A stretch of DNA of 64,000 nt from Streptococcus suis. GTDB taxonomy: Bacteria; Bacillota; Bacilli; Lactobacillales; Streptococcaceae. Both the position numbers and the translations under genes were made by a program. Below the pieces are notes generated by a model. It did no database searches. It had not been told where the DNA came from and saw nothing but the letters and a program-made list of their open reading frames with translations. The first letter of the stretch is position 1. Each line of letters starts with the position of its first letter. Shown in pieces: positions 51,965 through 61,235 of this stretch. Location of the stretch: the NCBI RefSeq assembly GCF_002960625.1, contig NZ_POJH01000017.1, positions 87,299-151,298 of the forward strand, read 5' to 3'.

Positions 51965-52858
51965 ATGAAACGTTTATTGTCATGCTATGCCAGTGATATG
52001 GTGGGAGCGACCAAGGAGGAGCTCAAGCAGTCCATTCTATCCAGTGAAGGTCGGATTATCATGGGGGAAACGGTGGTGACGGCAGCTCCCTTGATTGCAG
52101 GGGTGACCAATGCGGAGATGATGGCTACTTTTGGTTGTGACCTTTTGGTGCTCAATGAATTGGATGTTTTTCATCCGGAGATTGTTGGTTTTTACGACTG
52201 CGACAATCCCATCGCTGAAATCAAGCGGTTGACGGGTCGATTGGTTGGGATAAACTTGGAGCCTGTGGATACTAGTCAGGAAGTTCAAGACCAGCAGGTC
52301 TTTCTTAAACCAGGTCGACAGGTCAGTCCAGAAAGTCTGCGACAGGCCCAAGTTCTTGGCGTAGACTACATTATGCTGACAGGTAATCCTGCTACGGGTG
52401 TGTCTATGTCTGCAATCCGCTCTGCTATTGGCCTTGCCAAAGAACACTTTGAGGGCCTGATCTTTGCAGGAAAGATGCACGGTGCAGGTCTGGGAGAGTC
52501 GGTCGTGGACAGCCAAGCTCTGCTGGATTTTGTGGAGCTGGGGGCAGACGGTGTCCTCATACCTGCAGTCGGAACGGTGCCGGGTGTGCGGGAGGAGATT
52601 GTGGCACCAATCATCAGTCAGGTCAAGGCGCGTGGGGCTTTGGTTATTTCGACCATTGGGACTAGTCAGGAGAGTGCGGACAGCCAGACGGTGCGGGAGT
52701 TTGGGCTCAGCAACAAGCGGGTGGGCTCGGACATCCACCACATCGGAGATGGGGGCTACGGTCGCATGCCAGACCCTGAAAATATCTTGGCTTTGTCCTT
52801 GGCGGTCAGAGGCAAACGGCACACCTATTTCAAAATGGGGCAATCGGTGAGGAGATAG
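51965..52858 (+). CDS. DUF7916-like TIM-barrel protein
   Basis: 297 aa with GGAGG before the ATG at 51965. Repeating barrel strands are visible: CDLLVLNELDV, GRLVGINLEPV, VDYIMLTGNPATGVSMSAI, GLIFAGKMHGAG, ADGVLIPAVGTVPG, ALVISTIGTSQES. I recall this family as DUF7916 or mis-named haloacid dehalogenase-like/PEP mutase-like hydrolase in streptococci. Reaction unknown. The cre-like site just upstream suggests a link to sugar use, as these genes often neighbour PTS operons. Confidence 0.65.
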   Translation: MKRLLSCYASDMVGATKEELKQSILSSEGRIIMGETVVTAAPLIAGVTNAEMMATFGCDLLVLNELDVFHPEIVGFYDCDNPIAEIKRLTGRLVGINLEPVDTSQEVQDQQVFLKPGRQVSPESLRQAQVLGVDYIMLTGNPATGVSMSAIRSAIGLAKEHFEGLIFAGKMHGAGLGESVVDSQALLDFVELGADGVLIPAVGTVPGVREEIVAPIISQVKARGALVISTIGTSQESADSQTVREFGLSNKRVGSDIHHIGDGGYGRMPDPENILALSLAVRGKRHTYFKMGQSVRR

Positions 52859-52948
52859 GATTTGGTGTCATTTTTCTGCTATTAAAGCTCGTTTTTTCTA
52901 TCCTTGTTTTAGGGTGAAGAAAAAATAAAAAAAGTAAAGTAAAATAAC

Positions 52949-52977
52949 TTGACGGAGAACAGTAGTTTTGATAGAAT
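52949..52977 (+). promoter_or_regulatory. rplM-rpsI promoter
   Basis: TTGACG at 52949-52954, 17-bp spacer, TAGAAT at 52972-52977. Confidence 0.82.
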
Positions 52978-52983
52978 GGTAGA

Positions 52984-53070
52984 CGGTATTGTTTACCCCA
53001 TTTGAAAGGCCCCGGAACCTTCCAAATACCCGCGGACCGGAACATCCGCCCAGTAAACAAAAACGATTCG
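52984..53070 (+). promoter_or_regulatory. L13 leader element
   Basis: Structured leader in front of rplM: outer helix GTATTGTTTAC...GTAAACAAAAAC with GC-rich inner hairpins (GGCCCCGGAACCTTCC, CCGCGGACCGG). This is the Firmicutes L13 leader by position and pattern; L13 probably binds it to limit its own synthesis. Confidence 0.8.
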
Positions 53071-53083
53071 TATAGGAGAAATC

Positions 53084-53530
53084 ATGAACAAAACAACATT
53101 TATGGCTAAACCAGGCCAAGTTGAACGTAAATGGTATGTAGTAGACGCTACTGATGTACCTCTTGGACGCCTTTCAGCAGTAGTTGCTAGCGTTCTTCGC
53201 GGTAAAAACAAACCAACTTTCACACCTCACACTGATACTGGTGACTTCGTTATCGTTATCAATGCTGAGAAAGTGAAATTGACTGGTAAAAAAGCAACTG
53301 ACAAAGTGTACTACACTCACTCATTGCACCCAGGTGGTTTGAAATCAATCACAGCTGGTGAATTGCGTTCTAAAAACGCTGTTCGTTTGATTGAAAAATC
53401 AGTTAAAGGTATGCTTCCACACAACACACTTGGTCGTGCACAAGGCATGAAGTTGAAAGTGTTTGTAGGTGCTGAGCACACTCACGCTGCACAACAACCA
53501 GAAGTACTTGATATTTCAGGTCTTATCTAA
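53084..53530 (+). CDS. rplM: Ribosomal protein L13
   Basis: 148 aa. [38 protein letters not shown] and [18 protein letters not shown] are classic L13 segments. AGGAG before the ATG. First gene of the rplM-rpsI operon, with ribosomal codon bias and leader control. Confidence 0.98.
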   Translation: MNKTTFMAKPGQVERKWYVVDATDVPLGRLSAVVASVLRGKNKPTFTPHTDTGDFVIVINAEKVKLTGKKATDKVYYTHSLHPGGLKSITAGELRSKNAVRLIEKSVKGMLPHNTLGRAQGMKLKVFVGAEHTHAAQQPEVLDISGLI

Positions 53531-53549
53531 GGGAAAGGACGTAATCTAA

Positions 53550-53942
53550 ATGGCACAAGCACAATACACAGGTACTGGTCGTCGTAAAAACGCGGTTGCA
53601 CGCGTACGTTTGGTCCCAGGTACTGGTAAAATCACAGTAAACAAAAAAGATGTAGAAGAGTACATCCCACACGCTGACCTTCGTTTGGTTATCAACCAAC
53701 CATTCGCAGTAACTTCAACACAAGGTTCATACGACGTTTTCGTTAACGTGAACGGTGGTGGTTACGGTGGTCAATCAGGTGCGATCCGTCACGGTATCGC
53801 GCGTGCATTGCTTCAAGTAGACCCAGACTTCCGCGATTCATTGAAACGCGCTGGTCTTCTTACACGTGACGCTCGTATGGTTGAACGTAAAAAGCCAGGA
53901 CTCAAAAAAGCCCGCAAAGCTTCACAATTCTCAAAACGTTAA
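53550..53942 (+). CDS. rpsI: Ribosomal protein S9
   Basis: 130 aa, normal length, ending [13 protein letters not shown]. Contains [18 protein letters not shown] and [20 protein letters not shown]. Its 3' end is a known integration target for mobile elements in streptococci; a second, differently coded copy of the last 16 codons stands at 63416-63469, beyond an accessory island. Confidence 0.98.
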   Translation: MAQAQYTGTGRRKNAVARVRLVPGTGKITVNKKDVEEYIPHADLRLVINQPFAVTSTQGSYDVFVNVNGGGYGGQSGAIRHGIARALLQVDPDFRDSLKRAGLLTRDARMVERKKPGLKKARKASQFSKR

Positions 53943-53968
53943 TCAACACGATTATATCAACGTTTATG

Positions 53969-54002
53969 GACATTCAAGAATTACTTCTTGGGTGTCTTTT
54001 TT
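53969..54002 (+). terminator. Terminator after rpsI
   Basis: GACATTCAAGAA pairs with TTCTTGGGTGTC (two G-T pairs), then T6. Confidence 0.85.
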
Positions 54003-54101
54003 GTGGTTTTTTGAAAAGCATTTGTTAAAAATCGTGTACCAATTTTATTTGACGTTTTTTGTATAAAGTTCTGATGAAATCTAGTAGTGTTCATTGGAAA
54101 A

Positions 54102-54110
54102 TGGTATAAT
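54102..54110 (+). promoter_or_regulatory. Extended -10 of the restriction operon
   Basis: TGG-TATAAT; expected start near 54117, which leaves about 28 nt before the TTG start favoured here. Confidence 0.65.
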
Positions 54111-54144
54111 GATAGTCAAGATGAACGTTTTCAAGGAGTTGGCT

Positions 54145-54840
54145 TTGGAAGAGAATTTAATCAAATCAAAACAACGTGTTCAAAAACATGGTGAAGTCTT
54201 TACACCTGCCTGGATGGTTCAGAAAATGCTGGATACTCCGGGTGTGAAAGAAGCTTGTGAAAATGTATATAAGACCTTTTTAGAGCCCTCTGCAGGTGAT
54301 GGTAATTTTTTGCAAGCTATTTTGGAGAGAAAACTAGAGGCAGTGGTCAGACAGTATGACAAAAGAAATTGGAAAACAAAGTCTTTAGTTGCTCTCTCGT
54401 CTATTTATGGTATAGAGTTTTTAGAAGATAATCTAGAAGTGGCACGATCGCGCATGTTTCTTTATTACCTAGATTGGTATGAAAAAACTTTTAGTGTCAA
54501 ACTGAGTAGTAAGAGTGATATCTACAAATCAGCTCACTATCTTATTCATAAAAATATTGTGAGAGGAAATACCTTGACTCAGCAGCACCCAGTCACAGGG
54601 GAGCCTATCAGGTTTAATGAATGGCAAATGGTTAAAGGACATCCTAGTTTGGTGAGAAAAATTCCTTTTGCATTATCAGAACTTTTAGGTAAAGAGGTTG
54701 AAGATGATAGGGCAGTCGTAGAAGGACAACTGAGCTTTTTTGATATCGATGATGAATTTAAAATAGAAGATGAAGTTGTTGAAAAAACAGATGCAATAGA
54801 AGAGATAAGTATTCAGAAAGTGTATTTGCTAGGAGATTAG
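54145..54840 (+). CDS. Methyltransferase-like subunit with motif I but no NPPY
   Basis: Frame open from 54094; AAGGAG at 54133-54138 is correctly spaced for a TTG at 54145, giving 231 aa (MEENLIKSKQRVQKHGEVFTP); an ATG at 54121 has no ribosome site. GEVFTPAWMVQKML and FLEPSAGDGNFLQAIL (about 45-60) are the N6-adenine methyltransferase entry and SAM motif I, YGIEFLEDNLEVARSRM is motif II/III. Where motif IV (NPPY) is expected the sequence reads IRFNEWQMVKGHP, so the catalytic motif is missing. NPPY is found on the next protein. C-terminus acidic with QLSFFDID, resembling a clamp-binding motif. Confidence 0.78.
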   Translation: MEENLIKSKQRVQKHGEVFTPAWMVQKMLDTPGVKEACENVYKTFLEPSAGDGNFLQAILERKLEAVVRQYDKRNWKTKSLVALSSIYGIEFLEDNLEVARSRMFLYYLDWYEKTFSVKLSSKSDIYKSAHYLIHKNIVRGNTLTQQHPVTGEPIRFNEWQMVKGHPSLVRKIPFALSELLGKEVEDDRAVVEGQLSFFDIDDEFKIEDEVVEKTDAIEEISIQKVYLLGD

Positions 54841-54843
54841 GCT

Positions 54844-57800
54844 ATGATTTCAAATTTCGAATTTTTGGCAATTGATATAGATACAGCCGAGCTTTTTAGA
54901 ACCATAAATATGGCTGAAGAAAATTATACGCACGGGGATTATGAAGGCACGCTAACAAAAGTGAGGAAAGTTGCTGAAAATACAGCAAGGTTGGTTGCTG
55001 ATAGAGAATACCTAGATATTCGTGAACGTGCGACTTTTAACGATGTGCTAAGTGAGATAAAAGGCCTTATTGATAATAAGACTATTATTGATCATTTCTA
55101 TGATATCAAGGGAAAGGGGAATAATTCTGCCCATGTCCTTAATCCAGAAGATGCGACAAAAGAAAATGCCTTAAAATCACTAAAACAAGTCTTTGAAATC
55201 CTAGCTTGGGTCATGCTGACATATATTGAACCGGATATTAAAGCCAGTGCAATTGGTCATTTTTTAGAACCGAGAGCACAAGAAATGTACACTACTGCTG
55301 AGCGGAAGTTTATCTATATTCAAACAGTTAACAATGAAAGTGGACTATTTAATGCCTTCGAAGGGACTCAAAAAATTGGTGAGGGTAGCGTTTCTTCGGA
55401 TGATATTGAGACGGATTGGTCGCCAAATAGTGACTTTTTACGTACTGTTGCCCCAAAACGTATTAATCAATACATGAAAACATCTGGTTTGCCTTACACG
55501 CTTGGCTGGGTAGAGCTTGCTTATAAAAAGGCAACCAAGTCATGGTTTCATGATTATGATGTGCATAATGTCTTGAAGCGTTCAGGGATTCAACAGGCTG
55601 AACAACTGGAAGGAACAGAGTGGTTCAAGACGGATTTAGAGACAGCAAAGGCTGCTATTAAAGCTGTTAAAGAAGGTAGAAATTATTTAAATATTACTGC
55701 CAAAGAATCATTTATTGAGGAACCAGTTATCACCCTTCGTCCAGAACAAGAGGCAGCGGTCGAGCAGACGCAAAAAGTCTTTAAGAAAAAAGATAAGATG
55801 CTTTGGAATGCCAAAATGCGTTTCGGAAAAACCTTGACTTCCTTGCAATTGATCAAGAATGAAGCCTTTCAAAAAGTTCTCATCATGACTCATCGCCCTG
55901 TTGTGGCAGTTTCTTGGTTTGATGATTTCAAGAAAATGAAGATGAGCGCCGATGGGTATGATTATGGCTCAGTCGATCAAGGAGAAACGCTTGAAAACTT
56001 GAAGCGGGGAGATAAACCGTTTATCTATTTTGCCTCCATCCAACTCCTTCGATACAATGGCGGACAAACCAATCTGAAAGATTTTTCGGATGTAGATTGG
56101 GATTTGATTATTGTTGATGAAGCACACGAGGGAACACAAACCGAGCTCAGTGACACCGTTATGAAGGAATTGGTCAAAGAGCATACAAGAATACTAGAAC
56201 TATCTGGGACGCCATTTAATCTTTTGGATCAATTTGATGAGGAGCAAGTCTATACTTGGGACTATGTCATGGAACAACAGGCTAAGAAGAAGTGGGAATT
56301 AGAACGTCCAAATGAGCCAAACCCTTATGAAACGTTGCCAAAAGTATCTATGTACACTTTTGAAATGAAACACAAGGAACGTTTTTCCGATGAGAGCAAA
56401 TCGTTCAACTTCAGAGAGTTCTTCCGTGTGGCTGAGGATGGGCAGCTTGTTTATCGGCAAGAGGTTCGTCAGTTCTTAGACAATATTACGCATCCATATA
56501 GCAGTACTAATTATCCTTTCTCAACGAAGAATTATCGTGAGGAGTTGCGGCATACACTTTGGCTCATGCCAGGTGTTAAGGAAGCTAATGCCTTTGAGGA
56601 CTTGCTGAAAGAACACCCTATTTTCGGGAAAGAATACAAAATTGTTAACGTTGTTCGAGGATCAAGTAGCGATGATGGAATTGCTAACGATGCGGATATA
56701 GAGAAAGTTCGCTCTGCTATTGGTCAAGACCCATCGCAGACCAAAACCATTACTCTAACTGTTCGTAAGTTGACAACAGGCGTCAATATTCCAGAGTGGA
56801 CAGCTGTTCTCTTCTTGTCTAATACCAATAGTGCCATGAACTACCTACAAGCTGCTTTCCGTGCCCAGACGCCTTTCTCACATGAGAAATTGGGAATGAA
56901 GACCAATTGCTATGTCTTTGATTTTGCTCCGGATAGAGCCTTGACTGTCATGGCGGAGAGTGCTCAGATTAACTCAGGTGTAGGGAAGAAAAATACGCAA
57001 GCACAAAAGCAAGCTATGGCTCGTCTGTTAAACTTTATGCCAATTTTAGGGGCTTCTGAGCATGGTATGAAGACTTATGATGTCGATAGAATGCTGACAC
57101 AGCTCAAGAAAGTTTATGCTGAAAAGGCAGTGCGGTCAGGTTTCGAAGATGACAGCCTCTATAATGATAATCTTCTAACTTTAACCGCTGATGATGCGTC
57201 TATGTTTACCAAACTAAATGCTATCGTTGGTAAGACGCAGAGTCAAAAAACGCCTAAGAAAGTTGTAATTAACGAAAATGGTTTGACAGATGAAGAACAT
57301 GAGCAAGCTGAACGGGCTAAGAAGAAGCCCAAAGTTAAACGGACTGCAGAAGAGCTGGAAGTTATCGAAAAACAAAAAGAAGCTAAGAAACAGCGGAAAA
57401 ATATGATTTCTATTTTACGCGGGGTTTCTATCCGTATTCCGATGATGATTTACGGTATGGCGGTCGATTTATCAAAAGATATCACCATTCAGGACTTTAT
57501 CAAGCAGGTGGATGATGAATCGTGGAAAGAGTTCATGCCAAAAGGCTTCACCAAGGGAATGTTTAGTGAGATTACCAAGTATTATGATGCTGAGGTCTTT
57601 ATTGAAGCGGGTCGTATTATCCGTCAGCGTGCTAAATCATTTGATGACCTGGACTTCATCGAGCGAGCGGAGCAGATTGCAGAGCTGTTTGGGACCTTTA
57701 AAAACCCTGACAAGGAAACTGTACTGACACCTTGGCGAGTGGTCAATCTACAAGTATCTAAGTCAGTAGGCGGATTGAACTTCTATGATGATAACTTTGA

Positions 57801-59214
57801 GTCGGTGACAGATGGTGCGACGTCAAATCTTCACTGGGTAGACAATGAGATTACCTCATCTATTTATCAGAAAGAAACTAAAATTTTGGATATCAACTCG
57901 AAGACAGGTCTCTATCCCCTTCATAGTGCCATTAGTTTGTATTATCAACGAGTGACAGAAAATGATGATCATCGTTTTGAAGCTGACCAAGTCTATCAAG
58001 ATATTTTAGCGAATAACATCTATGCTATTGCCAAAACACCAATGGCAAAAACCATCACAGAACGTACACTGACAGGATATCGGAAGTACAAAACCAATGT
58101 AACTTACATTGAAAGCTTGACAGATACCCTAAAAACAGATATTGAACAAGGTAAAAAACTAGTCGAGGAGGCATTTAACAAGGTGAAATTTGATGTAGTG
58201 ATAGGAAATCCTCCGTATCAGGAAAGTGATGGAGGAGCGCAAGCAAGTGCTAGCCCTATTTATCATAAATTTGTAGAACTTGCCAAAACATTAAATCCAA
58301 ATCATATTAGTCTAATAATGCCAAGTCGTTGGTATACAGGTGGTAAAGGGTTGGATAACTTTAGAGCAGAAATGTTATCTGATGTCACCATTCGTGATTT
58401 ATATGATTTTCCGAATCCTGATGAGGTATTCCCAAATACAAATATCCGTGGAGGTGTTTGTGTAGTGCATTGGGATAGTGATTGGAATAATCAAAAAGAT
58501 TTAACGCGAGTAATTACAATGGAAGGCGGAAAAGTAGCCGCAGAAGTTCAACGTAGGCTTTCTGAGGATGATGTAGATATATTCATTCGTGATCATCGAA
58601 TTTTAAATATTCTTACGAAAATAGAAGCGACGCATCAACATAAAGGGAAAATTTCTGAAATCGCGTCGCCGCGGAAGCCGTACGGCTTCAGCGGCTTCTT
58701 TATCAGAGATAAAAGGTTTTATGCTGACGCCAGTGGCTTGACAAACCCTGTTGTATGCTATGGGAAGGGGGCGGTCGGCTATGTTGAGCGAGCAGAGATT
58801 ACAACGAAAACTGAGTGGATAGATTGTTGGAAAGTTTTGACGGCGCGAGCGAATAATATTGGGACAGAACTTAATGATGATAACTTTAATACAATTATTG
58901 CAGGACCTGGTACTATTTGTACTGAGACATATATAGTTTTGGGAGCTGATTTAGACCTAACTGAACAACAAGCGCATAATCTATCAAATTATATGAAAAC
59001 GAAATTTGCCAGGTTACTGCATGCTACAGCTAAATCTAGTCAAGATGCCGCAAGAACTACGTATAAATTTATACCACTTCAAGATTTTACATCCCACTCG
59101 GACATTGATTGGTCGCAATCAATCGCTGAGTTAGACGCACAACTCTATCGAAAATATAGACTTTCGGATGATGAGATTGAATTTATTGAAAGTAAAGTGA
59201 AGGAGATGGGGTAG
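54844..59214 (+). CDS. Nuclease-helicase-methyltransferase restriction protein (1456 aa)
   Basis: Domains read in order: N-terminal helical DUF4145-like part (1-135), a GIY-YIG/T5orf172-like nuclease candidate (about 152-282: KFIYIQTVNN, TQKIGEG, YDVHNVLKRSG, EWFKTDLETA), SF2 helicase (NAKMRFGKT about 320, IIVDEAHEG about 423, LSGTPFN about 450, LQAAFRAQTPF about 666), a basic linker (about 810-860), then Eco57I-type N6 methyltransferase with atypical motif I ILDINSKTGLYPL (about 1015), NPPY in VVIGNPPYQESDGG (about 1117) and a target-recognition region to the end. Resembles LlaGI-like single-chain ATP-dependent restriction enzymes, with an extra motif I subunit upstream. AGGAG before the ATG. 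Confidence 0.83.
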   Translation: MISNFEFLAIDIDTAELFRTINMAEENYTHGDYEGTLTKVRKVAENTARLVADREYLDIRERATFNDVLSEIKGLIDNKTIIDHFYDIKGKGNNSAHVLNPEDATKENALKSLKQVFEILAWVMLTYIEPDIKASAIGHFLEPRAQEMYTTAERKFIYIQTVNNESGLFNAFEGTQKIGEGSVSSDDIETDWSPNSDFLRTVAPKRINQYMKTSGLPYTLGWVELAYKKATKSWFHDYDVHNVLKRSGIQQAEQLEGTEWFKTDLETAKAAIKAVKEGRNYLNITAKESFIEEPVITLRPEQEAAVEQTQKVFKKKDKMLWNAKMRFGKTLTSLQLIKNEAFQKVLIMTHRPVVAVSWFDDFKKMKMSADGYDYGSVDQGETLENLKRGDKPFIYFASIQLLRYNGGQTNLKDFSDVDWDLIIVDEAHEGTQTELSDTVMKELVKEHTRILELSGTPFNLLDQFDEEQVYTWDYVMEQQAKKKWELERPNEPNPYETLPKVSMYTFEMKHKERFSDESKSFNFREFFRVAEDGQLVYRQEVRQFLDNITHPYSSTNYPFSTKNYREELRHTLWLMPGVKEANAFEDLLKEHPIFGKEYKIVNVVRGSSSDDGIANDADIEKVRSAIGQDPSQTKTITLTVRKLTTGVNIPEWTAVLFLSNTNSAMNYLQAAFRAQTPFSHEKLGMKTNCYVFDFAPDRALTVMAESAQINSGVGKKNTQAQKQAMARLLNFMPILGASEHGMKTYDVDRMLTQLKKVYAEKAVRSGFEDDSLYNDNLLTLTADDASMFTKLNAIVGKTQSQKTPKKVVINENGLTDEEHEQAERAKKKPKVKRTAEELEVIEKQKEAKKQRKNMISILRGVSIRIPMMIYGMAVDLSKDITIQDFIKQVDDESWKEFMPKGFTKGMFSEITKYYDAEVFIEAGRIIRQRAKSFDDLDFIERAEQIAELFGTFKNPDKETVLTPWRVVNLQVSKSVGGLNFYDDNFESVTDGATSNLHWVDNEITSSIYQKETKILDINSKTGLYPLHSAISLYYQRVTENDDHRFEADQVYQDILANNIYAIAKTPMAKTITERTLTGYRKYKTNVTYIESLTDTLKTDIEQGKKLVEEAFNKVKFDVVIGNPPYQESDGGAQASASPIYHKFVELAKTLNPNHISLIMPSRWYTGGKGLDNFRAEMLSDVTIRDLYDFPNPDEVFPNTNIRGGVCVVHWDSDWNNQKDLTRVITMEGGKVAAEVQRRLSEDDVDIFIRDHRILNILTKIEATHQHKGKISEIASPRKPYGFSGFFIRDKRFYADASGLTNPVVCYGKGAVGYVERAEITTKTEWIDCWKVLTARANNIGTELNDDNFNTIIAGPGTICTETYIVLGADLDLTEQQAHNLSNYMKTKFARLLHATAKSSQDAARTTYKFIPLQDFTSHSDIDWSQSIAELDAQLYRKYRLSDDEIEFIESKVKEMG

Positions 59215-59220
59215 ATGCAT

Positions 59221-59262
59221 AAACCACCACAAAAAGCGGTTGACTTTTTTGGTGGTTTTTCT
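59221..59262 (+). terminator. Terminator after the restriction operon
   Basis: AAACCACC...GGTGGTTT with inner A5/T5 pairing, then a T run. Confidence 0.8.
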
Positions 59263-59281
59263 TGTTTTTGTCCCCTTTGTC

Positions 59282-59290
59282 TGTTATAAT
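59282..59290 (+). promoter_or_regulatory. Extended -10 of the DUF5986-like/ImmA pair
   Basis: TGT-TATAAT 33 bp before the start at 59324. Confidence 0.6.
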
Positions 59291-59323
59291 GAAGTTAAAT
59301 AACAAACGAATTGAGGTGAATAA

Positions 59324-60034
59324 ATGATAAAGAGTTCTGCCTTTGAAAAGGAAGCTATTGTAAAGTGCTTAGATGTAATGAGTTTTACTACTCGGAATAT
59401 TGAGACAGATTTTAAAGGTGCCATTTCAGAGACCAGTCAAAATGGAATTTATCAGGCTGTTTGGGCACGAAGAGCGGATATGCTTCAAGGATTATTTGAA
59501 AATAATAGTATTTGGAAAGTTTTGCATATTAAGAGGGGGATTTGGCAATTTGACCCTATATTGAATATTGAGACAGGTGAACTAATAGCCTTCTTCTCCA
59601 AAAATAATTTTAGGACAATTCGTAATCGATATTTCAAAAATGGAACCTCTACTCATTATACCTTAAGTTTACTTTTGAAAAATGAGGGGCTTTATCCTGA
59701 ACAAGAAGTGGAACAGCTTTCTCTTTTTGATGCTGATAGCTCTGAAGTGAAAAGAAAAGAAGCTGATCTGGTTAGGATGCTTGGTGAGTATTGTGAACAT
59801 GTGACTAAGATTAGATTCTTGATTGTTGATTATGTAGGTCAAGAAGCTGTGAGTGCTTCGTTAGAAGACTACACTCCACAATTTTTATCAGTCGGTTCAG
59901 TAGATATTTCGCACTTACTTCCAAGTTCAGCTGGTATAATTAGAACTGAGGTACAACGTGATGAACAGGTGAATGATTTAGTAGATGAGCCTCAACTCGT
60001 TACATTAAAACCAATAGTAAAAGGAACGTTATAA
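59324..60034 (+). CDS. DUF5986-like protein
   Basis: 236 aa. Pattern KRGIWQFDPILNIETGELIAFFSKNNFRTIRN (about 68-100) resembles the core of DUF5986 proteins as I remember them (K-x-GpW-F, then a strand with L-x-x-FM and a basic helix). The middle EVEQLSLFD is another possible clamp-binding peptide. GAGG before the ATG. Its last base overlaps the XRE-ImmA gene, so the two are a translational pair, like a toxin-antitoxin or regulator-effector unit. Function unknown. Confidence 0.55.
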   Translation: MIKSSAFEKEAIVKCLDVMSFTTRNIETDFKGAISETSQNGIYQAVWARRADMLQGLFENNSIWKVLHIKRGIWQFDPILNIETGELIAFFSKNNFRTIRNRYFKNGTSTHYTLSLLLKNEGLYPEQEVEQLSLFDADSSEVKRKEADLVRMLGEYCEHVTKIRFLIVDYVGQEAVSASLEDYTPQFLSVGSVDISHLLPSSAGIIRTEVQRDEQVNDLVDEPQLVTLKPIVKGTL

Positions 60035-61191
60035 TGGCTCAAGAATTTAATGGAGATAGACTTAGGGAATCGAGATATTTTAGACATTATTCCATTAGCC
60101 AATTGGCGGAGAATGTTGGAGTTTCTAAACAGATGATTTCTAAATACGAAAAGAATTTATCAAAGCCGAGTTCTGAGGTATTGCAAAAAATAATTTTTGA
60201 ACTGAAATTTCCGCTGTCCTTCTATCAAACAAAAGATAAATTTATAACTACTGATTTAGGAACTTTTTATAGGAGTAAGTTAACATCCTCACAAACTGAG
60301 AAGAAGTCTAGTGAGATGCTAAAAAAAGCACTGGCTCTCTTGGCGAATTTTTTTGAAGATTATGTTGATTTCCCGAAATTAGCAGAATTTGAAAGTCATG
60401 AAAATGCTTCACCAGAGGAAGTTGCAGATCAGATAAGAAAGAGTTGGGGATTGGGTGATAACCCAATTTCCAGTGTTCTCAGGTTACTAGAAACAAATGG
60501 CTTCCATATTGCAATAATTAATTCAAAGTCTGAGAAAGTGGATGCTTTTGGAAGTTTTGTTGAATTGAAAATGGGAACAGATTCTGAGAGATATTATTGT
60601 ATTTTAATCGACCAAGATAATAATAATTTTTTCAGGCAACAATTTAGCTTGGCTCATGAGTTAGGGCATTGGGCTTTGCATGCTAGAACAGTATATCCAC
60701 AGGAGCTTTCCAATGTTGAATATAGACAAATGGAGCAAGAAGCTAATAGATTTGCTTCGAGTTTTTTATTACCAGCCTCTGCTTTTTCCGAAGATCTAAA
60801 AGGACATGAAGAAGATCTCGCATATTATTTGAAATTGAAGTCTAAGTGGAATGTATCTATAGCCAGTATGATTTATCGTGCAAAGGATTTGGGTTTGTTA
60901 AATTCGGAACAATATACTCGTCTACAAAAAAGAATGAGTGCCAGAGGATGGCGAAGAGAGGAGCCAGAGGATGCAAGTATTCCAGTATCACGACCAATCC
61001 TTGCTAAACAGGCATATAAATTACTGACGGATGCGGGCTTATTTGAAAATCAATCTATAGTCCAGCGATTTAATCTTAAGTACGGCTATCCTCTTCCAGT
61101 AGAGATACTTTCAGAGCTTATGGACATTCCAAAGGAGACGTTGTTACAAGAGAGAAATAATATTGTACATTTAAAATCTAGGACTTTGTAA
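60034..61191 (+). CDS. XRE-HTH plus ImmA/IrrE metalloprotease protein
   Basis: 385 aa. N-terminal helix-turn-helix (YSISQLAENVGVSKQMISKYEKNLSKPS, residues 18-45), central zinc-peptidase domain with HELGHWALH (about 208-216) and a downstream EQEANRFASSFLLP that supplies the third ligand Glu. Such fusions act as repressors that cleave themselves or a partner on a signal (ImmR/ImmA logic). Coupled to the DUF5986-like gene. Confidence 0.9.
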   Translation: MAQEFNGDRLRESRYFRHYSISQLAENVGVSKQMISKYEKNLSKPSSEVLQKIIFELKFPLSFYQTKDKFITTDLGTFYRSKLTSSQTEKKSSEMLKKALALLANFFEDYVDFPKLAEFESHENASPEEVADQIRKSWGLGDNPISSVLRLLETNGFHIAIINSKSEKVDAFGSFVELKMGTDSERYYCILIDQDNNNFFRQQFSLAHELGHWALHARTVYPQELSNVEYRQMEQEANRFASSFLLPASAFSEDLKGHEEDLAYYLKLKSKWNVSIASMIYRAKDLGLLNSEQYTRLQKRMSARGWRREEPEDASIPVSRPILAKQAYKLLTDAGLFENQSIVQRFNLKYGYPLPVEILSELMDIPKETLLQERNNIVHLKSRTL

Positions 61192-61235
61192 ATCATGAAT
61201 TTTTAATTATTTTTTATATGTTTAAGGAGAACTAT

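Noticed and set aside
52037..52843. 268-aa minus-strand frame opposite the TIM-barrel gene
   Set aside because: Antisense shadow; no start signals or family.
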